Assembly (NCBI RefSeq): GCF_006494815.1
Contig: NZ_CP041091.1
Coordinates: 1,178,001-1,242,000, forward strand
Direction: 5' to 3'
Source of the DNA: Nocardioides sambongensis
GTDB taxonomy: Bacteria; Actinomycetota; Actinomycetes; Propionibacteriales; Nocardioidaceae
DNA length: 64,000 nt
Shown here: positions 27,855 through 36,013 of the stretch, in pieces
Layout: the number at the start of each line of letters is the position of its first letter
Numbering within the stretch: position 1 is the first letter of the stretch
Notes under the pieces: generated by a model
What the model was told of the DNA's origin: nothing
What the model saw: the letters and a program-made list of their open reading frames with translations, nothing else
Databases searched by the model: none
Position numbers and translations under genes: made by a program

Positions 27855-28179
27855 GGAACACGTGCCTCCGGATGGCGGCGACGTTGGTGAAGATCCGGAT
27901 GCCGAGCACCACGATGACGCCGGTCGACAGCTGCCCGCCGACGCCGAGCCGGTCGCCCAGGTAGACGATGCCGGCCGCGATCACCACGTTGGAGAGGAAG
28001 GAGACCACGAAGACCTTGTCGTCGAAGATCCCGTCGAGGTAGGCGCGCAGCCCGCCGAAGACCGCGTCGAGGGCGGCCACCACGGCGATCGGCAGGTAGG
28101 GCTCGAGCCCGATCGGGACATCGGGTTGGAAGACGAGACCCAGCGCAATGCCGAGCACGAGTCCGAGCACCGCGATCAT
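27847..28179 (-). CDS. Small basic membrane protein (DUF1290/SBP family)
   Basis: A 110-residue protein with three to four hydrophobic helices (IAVLGLVLGIALGLVF, YLPIAVVAALDAVFGGLRAYL, VVSFLSNVVIAAGIVYLG and STGVIVVLGIRIF). The motif GLRAYLDGIFDDKVFV is the DUF1290 signature. It lies between the two DUF881 genes with overlaps of 8 and 4 bp, the same three-gene arrangement as Rv1823-Rv1825. Role unknown; the tight packing implies a complex. Confidence 0.92.
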   Translation of the reverse strand: MIAVLGLVLGIALGLVFQPDVPIGLEPYLPIAVVAALDAVFGGLRAYLDGIFDDKVFVVSFLSNVVIAAGIVYLGDRLGVGGQLSTGVIVVLGIRIFTNVAAIRRHVFHA

Positions 28180-29018
28180 GATCCGCCTCCCCGGTCGGGT
28201 TCAACGATGGTTGCGTCCTCGGCGTACCGAAGGTTCAGAAGCCGGTCCGGTGCTGCAGGCAACCGCATTTCGGCCACGTTGTCGATCTCGTAGGTGTAGC
28301 CGTACTGCGCCACCAGGGTGAGGAAGTCCTGGCCCGGGTCCGACTCCACGAAGTCCGCCGCCATCCGGTCGACGTCGCCGATCGCCTGGACGTTGTACGG
28401 CGGGGCGATGCCGATGCTGTTGACCTCGATCGGGGTGCCGGAGTTGCGGATGCCCGACCGCGCCGTCAGGCGCTGGCCGTTGATCGACACCGCCTCGGCG
28501 CCGACCGCCCACAGCCCGTCGACGAGCATCGCGAGGTCGGAGTCGCGCAGCACGTTGTCCGGGTCGATGAACTCCGGGTTGTTGACCACCACCCGGATCC
28601 CCGGACCGGTGACCGGCGCGAAGCCGGTGTCGGCGGCCAGCCGGATCCGGCGACTCTCCGCGCTGGAGACCTCGCCGCCCAGCGCGATCAGCGCCTCGTC
28701 CGCCGTGGCGTTCTCCGAGCGGAGGTCCTCGACCCGGGCCTGCAGCTGCTGGACCCCGACGCGGCGCGACTCGATCCGGTCGATCAGCCGCGCCCGGCTG
28801 GCGTCCGCGTCGTCGGCGTTGCGGGTGGTCTGCACCGCCGCCACGGTCACCAGCAGCGCGAACGCACCGACCACCGCCACCACGGCCCAGCGGCTGCGCC
28901 GGCGGTCCGGCGGGTCGCCGGCGCGCTTGTCCGCCACGACCTGGTAGTCGCGATCGAGCGACTCCTGGGTGATCAGCGTCAGCAAGGGGGTGCGGGCCCG
29001 GTCGGTGACCTCAGCCAT
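28176..29018 (-). CDS. DUF881 family membrane protein (second copy)
   Basis: A 280-residue protein with one N-terminal helix (WAVVAVVGAFALLVTVAAV), a coiled coil (IESRRVGVQQLQARVEDLRSE) and the DUF881 core: GPGIRVVVNNPEF, LWAVGAEAVSINGQRLT and GTPIEVNSIGIAPPYNVQAIGD. It shares the same domain plan as the first copy but differs in the N-terminus, so the two look like ancient paralogues. It overlaps both neighbours by 4 to 8 bp. Likely a membrane partner of the small basic protein. Confidence 0.88.
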   Translation of the reverse strand: MAEVTDRARTPLLTLITQESLDRDYQVVADKRAGDPPDRRRSRWAVVAVVGAFALLVTVAAVQTTRNADDADASRARLIDRIESRRVGVQQLQARVEDLRSENATADEALIALGGEVSSAESRRIRLAADTGFAPVTGPGIRVVVNNPEFIDPDNVLRDSDLAMLVDGLWAVGAEAVSINGQRLTARSGIRNSGTPIEVNSIGIAPPYNVQAIGDVDRMAADFVESDPGQDFLTLVAQYGYTYEIDNVAEMRLPAAPDRLLNLRYAEDATIVEPDRGGGS

Positions 29019-29649
29019 CGCGCCCCCGGTCCGCGGAGCGACGCGGGCCAGTGGTCACCATCAGGGTGCGCACCTGCCAGGCGTAGAGGATGCCGGCCCA
29101 CCAGTACAGACCGATGCCCCAGGCGGCGAAGGCCCACCCGAAGACCAGCGCGAGCGTGGCCACCACGCCGTCACCGTCGCCGAGCAGCAGCAGGGGGAAG
29201 GCGTAGAGCAGGTTGAACGTGGCTGCCTTGCCGAGGAAGTGGACCGGGAGCGCGCTGTAGCCGCGGGTGCGCAGTAGCGGCACCAGGCCCCACATCAGCA
29301 GGTCGCGCAGCGGCAGGCACAGCGCCACCGCCCACGGGATCACCTCGCGCAGCGCCAGCCCGACCACCACCGCCAGGATGTAGAGGCGGTCGGCGACCGG
29401 GTCGAGGAGCTCGCCGAGCACCGTCTGCTGGTTGAACCGTCGCGCCAACCAGCCGTCCAGGTAGTCGGTGAAACCCGAGAAGGCGAGGACGGCCAGGGCC
29501 CACCCGTCCTCCTCGGGCCCGAGCACGAGCCACAGGAAGACCGGCACCAGGAGGAGCCGGAGGATGCTGAGCAGGTTCGGCAGCGTCCACACACGCCGGG
29601 ACGCGGCGGGAGTGGGGTCGCTGCTCGCCGAGCTCGTCACGGTGGTCAC
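29011..29649 (-). CDS. CDP-alcohol phosphatidyltransferase
   Basis: A 212-residue integral membrane enzyme. The catalytic motif D-G-x2-A-R-x8-G-x3-D-x3-D is present as TDYLDGWLARRFNQQTVLGELLDPVADRLY, with all acidic residues intact. Further hydrophobic helices are at residues 28-45, 85-110 and 150-185. It transfers a phosphatidyl group from CDP-diacylglycerol to an alcohol; the acceptor (glycerol-3-phosphate or inositol phosphate) cannot be told from sequence. It corresponds in position to Rv1822 (PgsA2). The start overlaps the CBS protein gene region by only 2 bp spacing. Confidence 0.88.
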   Translation of the reverse strand: MTTVTSSASSDPTPAASRRVWTLPNLLSILRLLLVPVFLWLVLGPEEDGWALAVLAFSGFTDYLDGWLARRFNQQTVLGELLDPVADRLYILAVVVGLALREVIPWAVALCLPLRDLLMWGLVPLLRTRGYSALPVHFLGKAATFNLLYAFPLLLLGDGDGVVATLALVFGWAFAAWGIGLYWWAGILYAWQVRTLMVTTGPRRSADRGRDG

Positions 29650-29650
29650 C

Positions 29651-30721
29651 CTAGTCAGCCCCCGTCACGACCTGATCATCGGAATGAGCCGCGTCGCGGA
29701 TCTCTCCGACCAGTTCCTCGATGACGTCCTCCAGCGCGGCCACCCCGACGGTGGTCCCGGTCGGGTCCACCACGCGGGCCATGTGCGCGCCGCGCCGTTG
29801 GAGGACCTCGAGGGCGTCGTGCAGGGCGCTGCCCGGGGACACGTTGGCGAACGGCCGGAACCAGCGATCGGCGACCGGCCGGAGCCGGCGTACCTCGTCG
29901 GGCTCGAGGACGTCCTTGATGTGCAGGTAGCCGAGGAGCTCGGCGCCGTCGGTGTCGTCGACGACCGGGAAGCGGCTGAACCCGGTGGCGGCGCACAGCG
30001 CCTCGACGTCGGCCGCGGACGAGCCGCGTCGCACGGTGGCCAGGCTGTCGACGGGCATCATCACCGAGGCCACCGTCTTCTCGGTGAAGCCGAGAGCGCC
30101 AGCCAGGCGGTCGTACTCGTGCTCCGCGATCATCCCCTCGCCCCGGGACTCCTCGACGAGCGCGGCGACCTCCTCTCGGGTGAAGCTGCTGCTGACCTCG
30201 TCCTTCGGCTCGACGCGCAGCAGCCGCAGGATCCCGTTGGCCATCGCGTTGATGGTCACGATCACGGGGCGCAGCACGGCGACCAGGCCCAGCAGGATCG
30301 GGCCGAGGATCAGCGCCGAGCGCTCGGGTCCGGCGAGGGCGATGTTCTTCGGGACCATCTCCCCCAGCACCACGTGCAGGGAGACCACGATCGTCAGCGC
30401 GATCGCGAAGGCGATCGGGTGCACGGCGCCCTCGGGGAGCCCCAGTGCCTCGATGCCGGGCTCGATCAGGTGCGCGACGGCGGGCTCGCCGACCGCACCC
30501 AGTCCGAGCGAGCAGATGGTGATGCCGAGCTGGGCGCCGGCCATCATCTCCGAGACGTTCTCCATCGCGCGCAGCGTGGTCCGGGCCAGGCGCGAGCCCT
30601 CCTGGGCACGCGGCTCGATCTGGCTGCGCCGGGCCGAGATCAGCGCGAACTCCGCGCCCACGAAGAAGGCGTTCAGGGCGAGCAGCACGACCGCCAGGCC
30701 CACCGCGAAGAGGTCGCTCAT
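29651..30721 (-). CDS. CBS/DUF21 transporter-like protein (CNNM/CorC family)
   Basis: A 356-residue protein. The N-terminal CNNM/DUF21 membrane domain has helices near residues 5-25, 60-85, 100-125 and 130-155, with signatures LNAFFVGAEFALISARRSQIE and LGEMVPKNIALAGPE. A CBS pair follows (VMMPVDSLATVRRGSSAADVEALCAATGFSRFPVVDD and ALEDVIEELVGEIRD). Relatives act in magnesium or other divalent cation export. The CorC_HlyC C-terminal domain seen in the upstream paralogue is absent here. It overlaps that gene by 4 bp; the pair corresponds to Rv1841c-Rv1842c. Confidence 0.88.
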   Translation of the reverse strand: MSDLFAVGLAVVLLALNAFFVGAEFALISARRSQIEPRAQEGSRLARTTLRAMENVSEMMAGAQLGITICSLGLGAVGEPAVAHLIEPGIEALGLPEGAVHPIAFAIALTIVVSLHVVLGEMVPKNIALAGPERSALILGPILLGLVAVLRPVIVTINAMANGILRLLRVEPKDEVSSSFTREEVAALVEESRGEGMIAEHEYDRLAGALGFTEKTVASVMMPVDSLATVRRGSSAADVEALCAATGFSRFPVVDDTDGAELLGYLHIKDVLEPDEVRRLRPVADRWFRPFANVSPGSALHDALEVLQRRGAHMARVVDPTGTTVGVAALEDVIEELVGEIRDAAHSDDQVVTGAD

Positions 30722-32073
30722 CGCTCCACCTCCGTCTGCTCCGGTGTCTCCACCCGCAGCGAGAGCCGGTCGATGCGCAGGCCGTCCATGTGGTCGACGG
30801 TGAGGTGGGCGCGGCGCAGCACCGGCTCCCCGTCCTCGTCGTGGTCGGTCAGCTCCACCTCGGCGACCTCGCCCGCGGTCGGGATCCGTCCGAGCACCTC
30901 GAGCACCAGACCCGCGACGGTGTCGTAGTTCTCCCCCTCGGGCAGGGCGATCTCGGTCAGGTCCTCGACCTCGTCCGGCCGGAGCAGTCCGGACAGCGAC
31001 CAGGAGCCGTCGCGCCGCAGTCGGCCGCGCTGACCGAGGCGGTCGTGCTCGTCGGAGATGTCACCGACGATCTCCTCGATCACGTCCTCCAGCGTGACGA
31101 TGCCGGCGTGGTCGCCGTACTCGTCGAGGACGATGGCCATCTGGAAGCCGTCGGCCCGCAGCAGCGCCAGGAGCGGGTCCAGCCGAAGGCTGTCGGGGAC
31201 CACGATCGGCTTGGCCATCAGGTGCTTCACCTTGACCGTGGCCCGCTCGTGCAGCTGCAGTGCGACCGCGTTCTTGACGTGCACGGTGCCCACCACCGAC
31301 TCGTCGTCGTCGAGGACCGGGAACCGGGAGTTGCCGCTCTCCCGGGCCAGTGCGATCACCGCGCTGGCCCGGTCCTGCTCGCTCAGGGTCCGGGTGCGCA
31401 CCCGCGGCGTCATGATCTCCCCGGCGGTACGGGTGCCGAACTCGACCGAGCGCTCCATCAGCTCGGCGGTGTCGGCGTCGAGGGTGCCCACGTCCGCCGA
31501 GCGCTGGATCAGCGACGCCAGCTCGGCCGAGCTCCGTGCCGAGCGCAGCTCCTCCTGGGGCTCGACGCCGAGCCGCCGCACGATCGCGTTGGCGCTGCCG
31601 TTGAGCACCCGGATCGGGACGGCGCAGGCGGCCGTGAACAGGCGCATCGGGCGTTGGGTCGCTCGCGCCGTCGCCATCGGCAGCGCGATCGCGACGTTCT
31701 TCGGGACGAGCTCGCCGATCAGCATGGTGCCGATGGTGCTCAGCACCAGCCCGAGCGCGATCGCCACCGGGCTGACCGCACCCGGGGAGAGTCCGAGGTC
31801 GACCAGCAGCGGTCGGAGCAGTTCGGCGATCGCCGGCTCGGCCAGGAAGCCGATCCCGAGGTTCGTCACGGTGATGCCGACCTGGGCGCCCGAGAGCTGG
31901 GTGGAGAGCGAGCGCAGCGCGCGCTGCAGTCCGACCGCGGACCCGTCGCCGCCCGCCGCGGCCCGGTCGACCTGGCCGCGGTCGACGGTGACGAACGCGA
32001 ACTCGGCGGCCACGAAGAGCCCGCAGGCGAGCACGAGGAGGATGGCGATTCCCAGCAGAAGCCAGGGTGTCAT
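30718..32073 (-). CDS. CBS/DUF21/CorC-HlyC transporter-like protein
   Basis: A 451-residue, full-length CNNM-type protein. The membrane domain starts TPWLLLGIAILLVLACGLFVAAEFAFVTVDRGQ, with the signature IGELVPKNVAIALP. The CBS pair has IMTPRVRTRTLSEQDRASAVIALARESGNSRFPVLDDD and MAIVLDEYGDHAGIVTLEDVIEEIVGDI. A C-terminal CorC_HlyC transporter-associated domain (LSGLLRPDEVEDLTEIALPEGENYDTVAGLVLEVLGRIP) follows. It is longer than its neighbour by this last domain. The ATG at 32073 gives the family start; 20 extra codons upstream look non-coding. Divergent from the PAS-GGDEF-EAL gene (186-bp gap). Confidence 0.9.
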   Translation of the reverse strand: MTPWLLLGIAILLVLACGLFVAAEFAFVTVDRGQVDRAAAGGDGSAVGLQRALRSLSTQLSGAQVGITVTNLGIGFLAEPAIAELLRPLLVDLGLSPGAVSPVAIALGLVLSTIGTMLIGELVPKNVAIALPMATARATQRPMRLFTAACAVPIRVLNGSANAIVRRLGVEPQEELRSARSSAELASLIQRSADVGTLDADTAELMERSVEFGTRTAGEIMTPRVRTRTLSEQDRASAVIALARESGNSRFPVLDDDESVVGTVHVKNAVALQLHERATVKVKHLMAKPIVVPDSLRLDPLLALLRADGFQMAIVLDEYGDHAGIVTLEDVIEEIVGDISDEHDRLGQRGRLRRDGSWSLSGLLRPDEVEDLTEIALPEGENYDTVAGLVLEVLGRIPTAGEVAEVELTDHDEDGEPVLRRAHLTVDHMDGLRIDRLSLRVETPEQTEVER

Positions 32074-32259
32074 CGAGCGGTGGTCCTTCGACGGGCGAGT
32101 ACGGCGGTCACACTGTACCGGCCGGACACGCACGAACAGGCGCGCCGGTGCCGAATCCGCGCCGAACCACGGATCCGCCCGCTACGCTGTGGCATCGCCG
32201 TCTCCACTGCTCCGCAGCGGGTGGTGACCAATCTCGGGACCGGGCAAGGAGGCGGGCGG

Positions 32260-34353
32260 ATGCCGGACGTTCCGGATGACCGCTTCGGTGGTGGTGCCGG
32301 CTCCGCGGACCCCACGGCGGACACCCCCGCACAGCTGCGTGCCGTGATCGAGGCAACGCCGGACGCCCTCGTCGTCATCGACGGCGACGGCCGGGTCCGC
32401 CTGGTCAACCGCGAGGCGGAGCGTCTCTTCGGCCACCCGCGCGCCCGGCTGCTCACCATGTCGGCCAACGACCTGCTCCCCGAGCGGCTGCGCCTACCGG
32501 CCGGGCGGCGTTGGCGGGCGAACCCGACGCGACGCCGGCTCGGCGAGGCGGACGGCCTCGCCGCCCTGCGCAGCGACGGCGCCGAGGTGCCGATCGAGAT
32601 CGCGGTGAGCGAGCTCGAGCTCGACGGCGACGCGGACGGCGGCGGCGAGCTGGTGCTGGCCGCGGTCCGGGACCTGACCTCACGGATCGCCGCGCGCACC
32701 CGTGCCGAGTCCGAGCTGCGGCGCTCGATGCTCGACTCGATCCCGTTCAGCGTGCTGGCCACCGATCGTGACGGCCTGATCGTCGCCGCCAACCCCGGAG
32801 CCGAGGCGCTGCTCGGGCGGGCCGCCGCCACTCTGGTGGGCCGGTCGATCACCGAGGTGCACGACCCAGCCGGCGCCGATGCGGCCGACGCCTCGGCGCT
32901 GCTCGCGGCCCGGGCCGGCTGCGAGCGGGAGACCGGCTACGTCCGCGCCGACGGAGCCGTGGTCCCGGTCAGCGAAGGGGTCAGCGAGCTGCGGAACCAG
33001 GACGGGTCGCTGCGCGGCTACCTGGCCGTCGCGCACGACATCACCGCCCGGCTGCAGGCGCAGGCCGCGGTGCACCGGATGACCACGCACGACCCGATGA
33101 CCAACCTGCCGAACCGGACGCTGCTGGAGCAGTACCTCGCCCAGTCGGTCGCCGAGGCGGTGGCCAACGGCCGCACCGGCGTGGTGCTGCTGCTCGACCT
33201 CGACCACTTCAAGAACGTCAACGACTCGCTGGGCCACCACGTCGGCGACCTGGTCCTCGCCGAGGTCGCCGAGCGCCTTCGCCGCTGGGCCGACGACGAG
33301 GACCTGGTGGCCCGCTTCGGGGGCGACGAGTTCGTGATCGTGATCAACGACGCCCGCGTCATGCCGTCGGTCGAGAGCAACCTGTTCGACCAGCTCACGA
33401 TGGCGATGACCGTGCACGGACACGACCTGGCCACCAGTGTCAGCATCGGCGGGGCGCTGTTCCCCCGGCACGGCACGGACGCCGCCGAGCTGATCCAGCA
33501 CGCCGACACGGCGATGTACGCCGCGAAGAGCGCCGGCCGCAACCAGCTCCAGTGGTTCGAGCACGGCATGCGCGTCCAGACCAACGAGCGGATGTCGCTG
33601 GCCTCGGCGCTGCGCCAGGCGCTGCGCGAGGAGGAGCTCTCCGTCGCCTACCAACCGCAGGTCGAGCTGGACACCGGCGTGACCATCGGGTTCGAGGCAC
33701 TGGCCCGCTGGGAGAGCCGGACCCTGGGCACGGTGGGGCCGGAGCGCTTCATCCCGGTCGCCGAGGACACCGGGATGATCGTCGACCTCGGTGCCTGGGT
33801 GCTGGAGCGCGCGTGCGAGGACATCGCACGGATCCAGGCCGAGCTCGGCCGTCCCCTCCGGCTCGGGGTGAACGTGTCGCCGCGGCAGTTCCGCTCGCGG
33901 GGATGGGTGGACACCGTGCTCTCCACCCTGGAGCGGACCGGCCTGCAGCCCTCGCAACTGGAGCTCGAGATCACCGAGGGGGTGCTGATGGACGAGCGGT
34001 GGCAGGTGATCGACACGCTCCGCGCGCTGCGCGACCGCGGGGTGAGCATCGCCATCGACGACTTCGGTCTCGGCTACTCCAGCCTCGCCTACCTGACCCG
34101 GTTCCCCATCGACAAGCTGAAGATCGACCGGGCGTTCGTCCGTGAGCTGGAACCGGACGAGGGCAGGGCTCCGATCATCGACGCGATCGTGGTGATGGCG
34201 CACGCACTCGGGATGCGGGTGGTGGCCGAGGGCGTGGAGAAGCCCGAGCAGGCGACGTACCTGCGCAACCGAGGGTGCGACGAGGCCCAGGGCTTCCTCT
34301 ACAGCGCAGCGGTGGAGCCGCAGCACGCGCTGCGCGCCGCCGGCGGTGCCTGA
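32260..34353 (+). CDS. PAS-PAS-GGDEF-EAL cyclic-di-GMP signalling protein
   Basis: A 697-residue soluble protein. The first PAS domain (about 25-130) begins VIEATPDALVVIDGDGRVRLVNREAERLFGH, the second (150-265) FSVLATDRDGLIVAANPGAEALLGR. GGDEF follows (about 275-430: THDPMTNLPNRTLLEQYL ... LVARFGGDEFVIV) and EAL (about 445-690: IGFEALARWE, LELEITEGVL, AIDDFGLGYSSLAYL). The diguanylate cyclase motif and the phosphodiesterase acidic residues are intact. The product-inhibition I-site RxxD expected upstream of GGDEF reads DDED, so feedback control is probably lost. The ATG at 32260 follows AAGGAGG; the frame is open far upstream as shadow. Confidence 0.93.
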   Translation: MPDVPDDRFGGGAGSADPTADTPAQLRAVIEATPDALVVIDGDGRVRLVNREAERLFGHPRARLLTMSANDLLPERLRLPAGRRWRANPTRRRLGEADGLAALRSDGAEVPIEIAVSELELDGDADGGGELVLAAVRDLTSRIAARTRAESELRRSMLDSIPFSVLATDRDGLIVAANPGAEALLGRAAATLVGRSITEVHDPAGADAADASALLAARAGCERETGYVRADGAVVPVSEGVSELRNQDGSLRGYLAVAHDITARLQAQAAVHRMTTHDPMTNLPNRTLLEQYLAQSVAEAVANGRTGVVLLLDLDHFKNVNDSLGHHVGDLVLAEVAERLRRWADDEDLVARFGGDEFVIVINDARVMPSVESNLFDQLTMAMTVHGHDLATSVSIGGALFPRHGTDAAELIQHADTAMYAAKSAGRNQLQWFEHGMRVQTNERMSLASALRQALREEELSVAYQPQVELDTGVTIGFEALARWESRTLGTVGPERFIPVAEDTGMIVDLGAWVLERACEDIARIQAELGRPLRLGVNVSPRQFRSRGWVDTVLSTLERTGLQPSQLELEITEGVLMDERWQVIDTLRALRDRGVSIAIDDFGLGYSSLAYLTRFPIDKLKIDRAFVRELEPDEGRAPIIDAIVVMAHALGMRVVAEGVEKPEQATYLRNRGCDEAQGFLYSAAVEPQHALRAAGGA

Positions 34354-34410
34354 CCCGCCCCTCGGGATACGACCGGCGGGCTGTCCGTGACGCGGCCAGC
34401 CGGAAAGTGC

Positions 34411-35073
34411 TCAGCCGGAGAGCGCGGCCTGCGTCGCGGCACTCTCCTGCGCATCGCGGTCGAGGTCGGCGACACCGTGCAGGCGTCGTACGACGCGGGC
34501 GGGCACGCCGGCCACCACGCTGTCGTCCGGGATCTCGCCCCGCACGACGGCGCCCGCGCCGACGACGACCCGCCGCCCGACGCGGGCGCCCGGCAGGATG
34601 ATCGCGCCGTGGCCGATCCAGCTGCCGTCGCCGATGCTGACCGCGCGGTGCTCGCCGAACTGGCGGCCGATCGGCACCGCGGGGTCCGAGACACCGTGGG
34701 AGGCGTCGGAGATGAAGACGTCCTTGCCGAACCAGACGTCGTCACCGATCTCGATGCTCTCGTGTGCCGTGATGCAGGCGCGGGCGCCGATCACGCACCG
34801 GTCGCCGATCACCAGCCCGCGAGCCGGCAGTCCGCGCTGGCCGGGGCCGTAGCCCACCGAGAGCGTGCAGTAGCGGCCGATCAGCGTCTCCTCCCCGACA
34901 TGCATCGCCGAGGTGCCGAAGAGGCCCTCGACCGGGAAGCCGAGGCAGCTTCCCCGTCCGAAGGACGCGAAACCGTCGGCGACGTCCGTGCCCGGGGCGA
35001 TGTCGCCGTAGTGCTCCATCCGGCGCCAGGCGCCGTGGATCGCGCGATTGAGAACACGTTTCAGTGACACCAC
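34411..35073 (-). CDS. Hexapeptide-repeat O-acetyltransferase
   Basis: A 220-residue left-handed beta-helix acyltransferase. Hexapeptide repeats include IGRYCTLSVGYG, VIGDRCVIGARACITAH, IEIGDDVWFGKDVFISD, VSIGDGSWIGHGAIILPGARVGRRVVVGAGAVV and the closing DDSVVAGVPARVV, typical of the maltose/nodulation/virginiamycin acetyltransferase group. The DASHG motif contains the His that serves as catalytic base. The N-terminal 45 residues are basic and helical. Acceptor unknown. Convergent with the EAL gene and divergent from fdhD. Confidence 0.9.
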   Translation of the reverse strand: MVSLKRVLNRAIHGAWRRMEHYGDIAPGTDVADGFASFGRGSCLGFPVEGLFGTSAMHVGEETLIGRYCTLSVGYGPGQRGLPARGLVIGDRCVIGARACITAHESIEIGDDVWFGKDVFISDASHGVSDPAVPIGRQFGEHRAVSIGDGSWIGHGAIILPGARVGRRVVVGAGAVVRGEIPDDSVVAGVPARVVRRLHGVADLDRDAQESAATQAALSG

Positions 35074-35133
35074 GGCGTGAGGCTACCGGGTGCCTCGATA
35101 GGTTCGGAGGTGCCGGACCAGGAGGTGGGAGCT

Positions 35134-35961
35134 GTGGGGCGGGTGACCGATCGTCGCCGGGTGCTGCGCGTGCGCGGGACGCGCACGGGCCGGCTCAGCG
35201 ACACGCTCGTGGTGGAGGAGCCGATGGAGCTCCGGGTGAACGGCGAGCCGCTGACCGTCACCATGCGCACCCCGGGCAGCGACTTCGACCTGGCCGCTGG
35301 GTTCCTGGTCGGGGAGGGCGTCGTCGGGCAGACCGGCGACATCACCGAGATCCGCTACTGCGACGGCGTCGACGCGGACGGACGCAACACCTACAACGTG
35401 GTCGACGTGACGCTCGCCGATCACATCCCCTCCCCCGCCGACCGCACCCGCCGGGTCACCACCACCTCCGCCTGCGGCGTGTGCGGACGGACCAGCCTCG
35501 ACGCCGTCCACCTCGCGGTCCGCCACCCGGTCGCCGAGGACCCCGCGATCCTCGACCTGGACGTCCTGCGCTCCCTTCCCGACCGGCTGCGGACCCAGCA
35601 GAAGGTCTTCGACCGCACCGGCGGACTGCACGCGGCCGGACTCTTCACCCCGCACGGCGAGCCGATCACGGTCCAGGAGGACGTGGGGCGCCACAACGCC
35701 GTGGACAAGGTCGTCGGAGACGCCCTCCGTGACGGTCGACTGCCGCTGACCGGCACCGTGCTGACCGTCAGCGGCCGGGCGTCGTTCGAGCTGGTCCAGA
35801 AAGCGCTGCTGGCCGGCATCCCGGTGCTCGTCGCCGTCTCCGCGCCCTCCACCCTGGCCGTCGACCTGGCCGAGGCGCACGGACTCACACTGGCCGGCTT
35901 CGTGCGCGGCGACTCGCTCAACGTCTACACCCGGCCCGACCGGATCGCGGGCTTGGCGTGA
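35134..35961 (+). CDS. fdhD: Formate dehydrogenase accessory sulfurtransferase FdhD
   Basis: A 275-residue protein needed to sulfurate the molybdenum cofactor of formate dehydrogenase. It shows VEEPMELRVNGEPLTVTMRTPGSDFDLAAGFLVGEGVV, the catalytic Cys pair TTSACGVCGRTSLD, FDRTGGLHAAGLF, EDVGRHNAVDKVVG and SGRASFELVQKALLAGIPVLVAVSAPSTLAVDLA. The GTG at 35134 is chosen over the GTG at 35077 because it follows GGAGG-containing sequence and begins at the conserved part. No formate dehydrogenase structural gene is in the window, so it works with one elsewhere or with another molybdoenzyme. Confidence 0.95.
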   Translation: MGRVTDRRRVLRVRGTRTGRLSDTLVVEEPMELRVNGEPLTVTMRTPGSDFDLAAGFLVGEGVVGQTGDITEIRYCDGVDADGRNTYNVVDVTLADHIPSPADRTRRVTTTSACGVCGRTSLDAVHLAVRHPVAEDPAILDLDVLRSLPDRLRTQQKVFDRTGGLHAAGLFTPHGEPITVQEDVGRHNAVDKVVGDALRDGRLPLTGTVLTVSGRASFELVQKALLAGIPVLVAVSAPSTLAVDLAEAHGLTLAGFVRGDSLNVYTRPDRIAGLA

Positions 35962-36013
35962 CCATCCGCGCTGACCACGGCAGGGCCTGCCGACGGCGTG
36001 GGAGGGTGAGCCG

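Noticed and set aside
30790..32259. A plus-strand frame of 1,187 codons ending at 34353
   Set aside because: Its first 490 codons lie opposite the CBS/CorC gene and are Gln, His and Arg rich shadow sequence. The true start is the ATG at 32260 with AAGGAGG.
34354..34410. Possible terminator between the EAL gene and the acetyltransferase
   Set aside because: Only GGCTG pairs with CAGCC across a 12-nt gap; the stem is too short and without a T-run.
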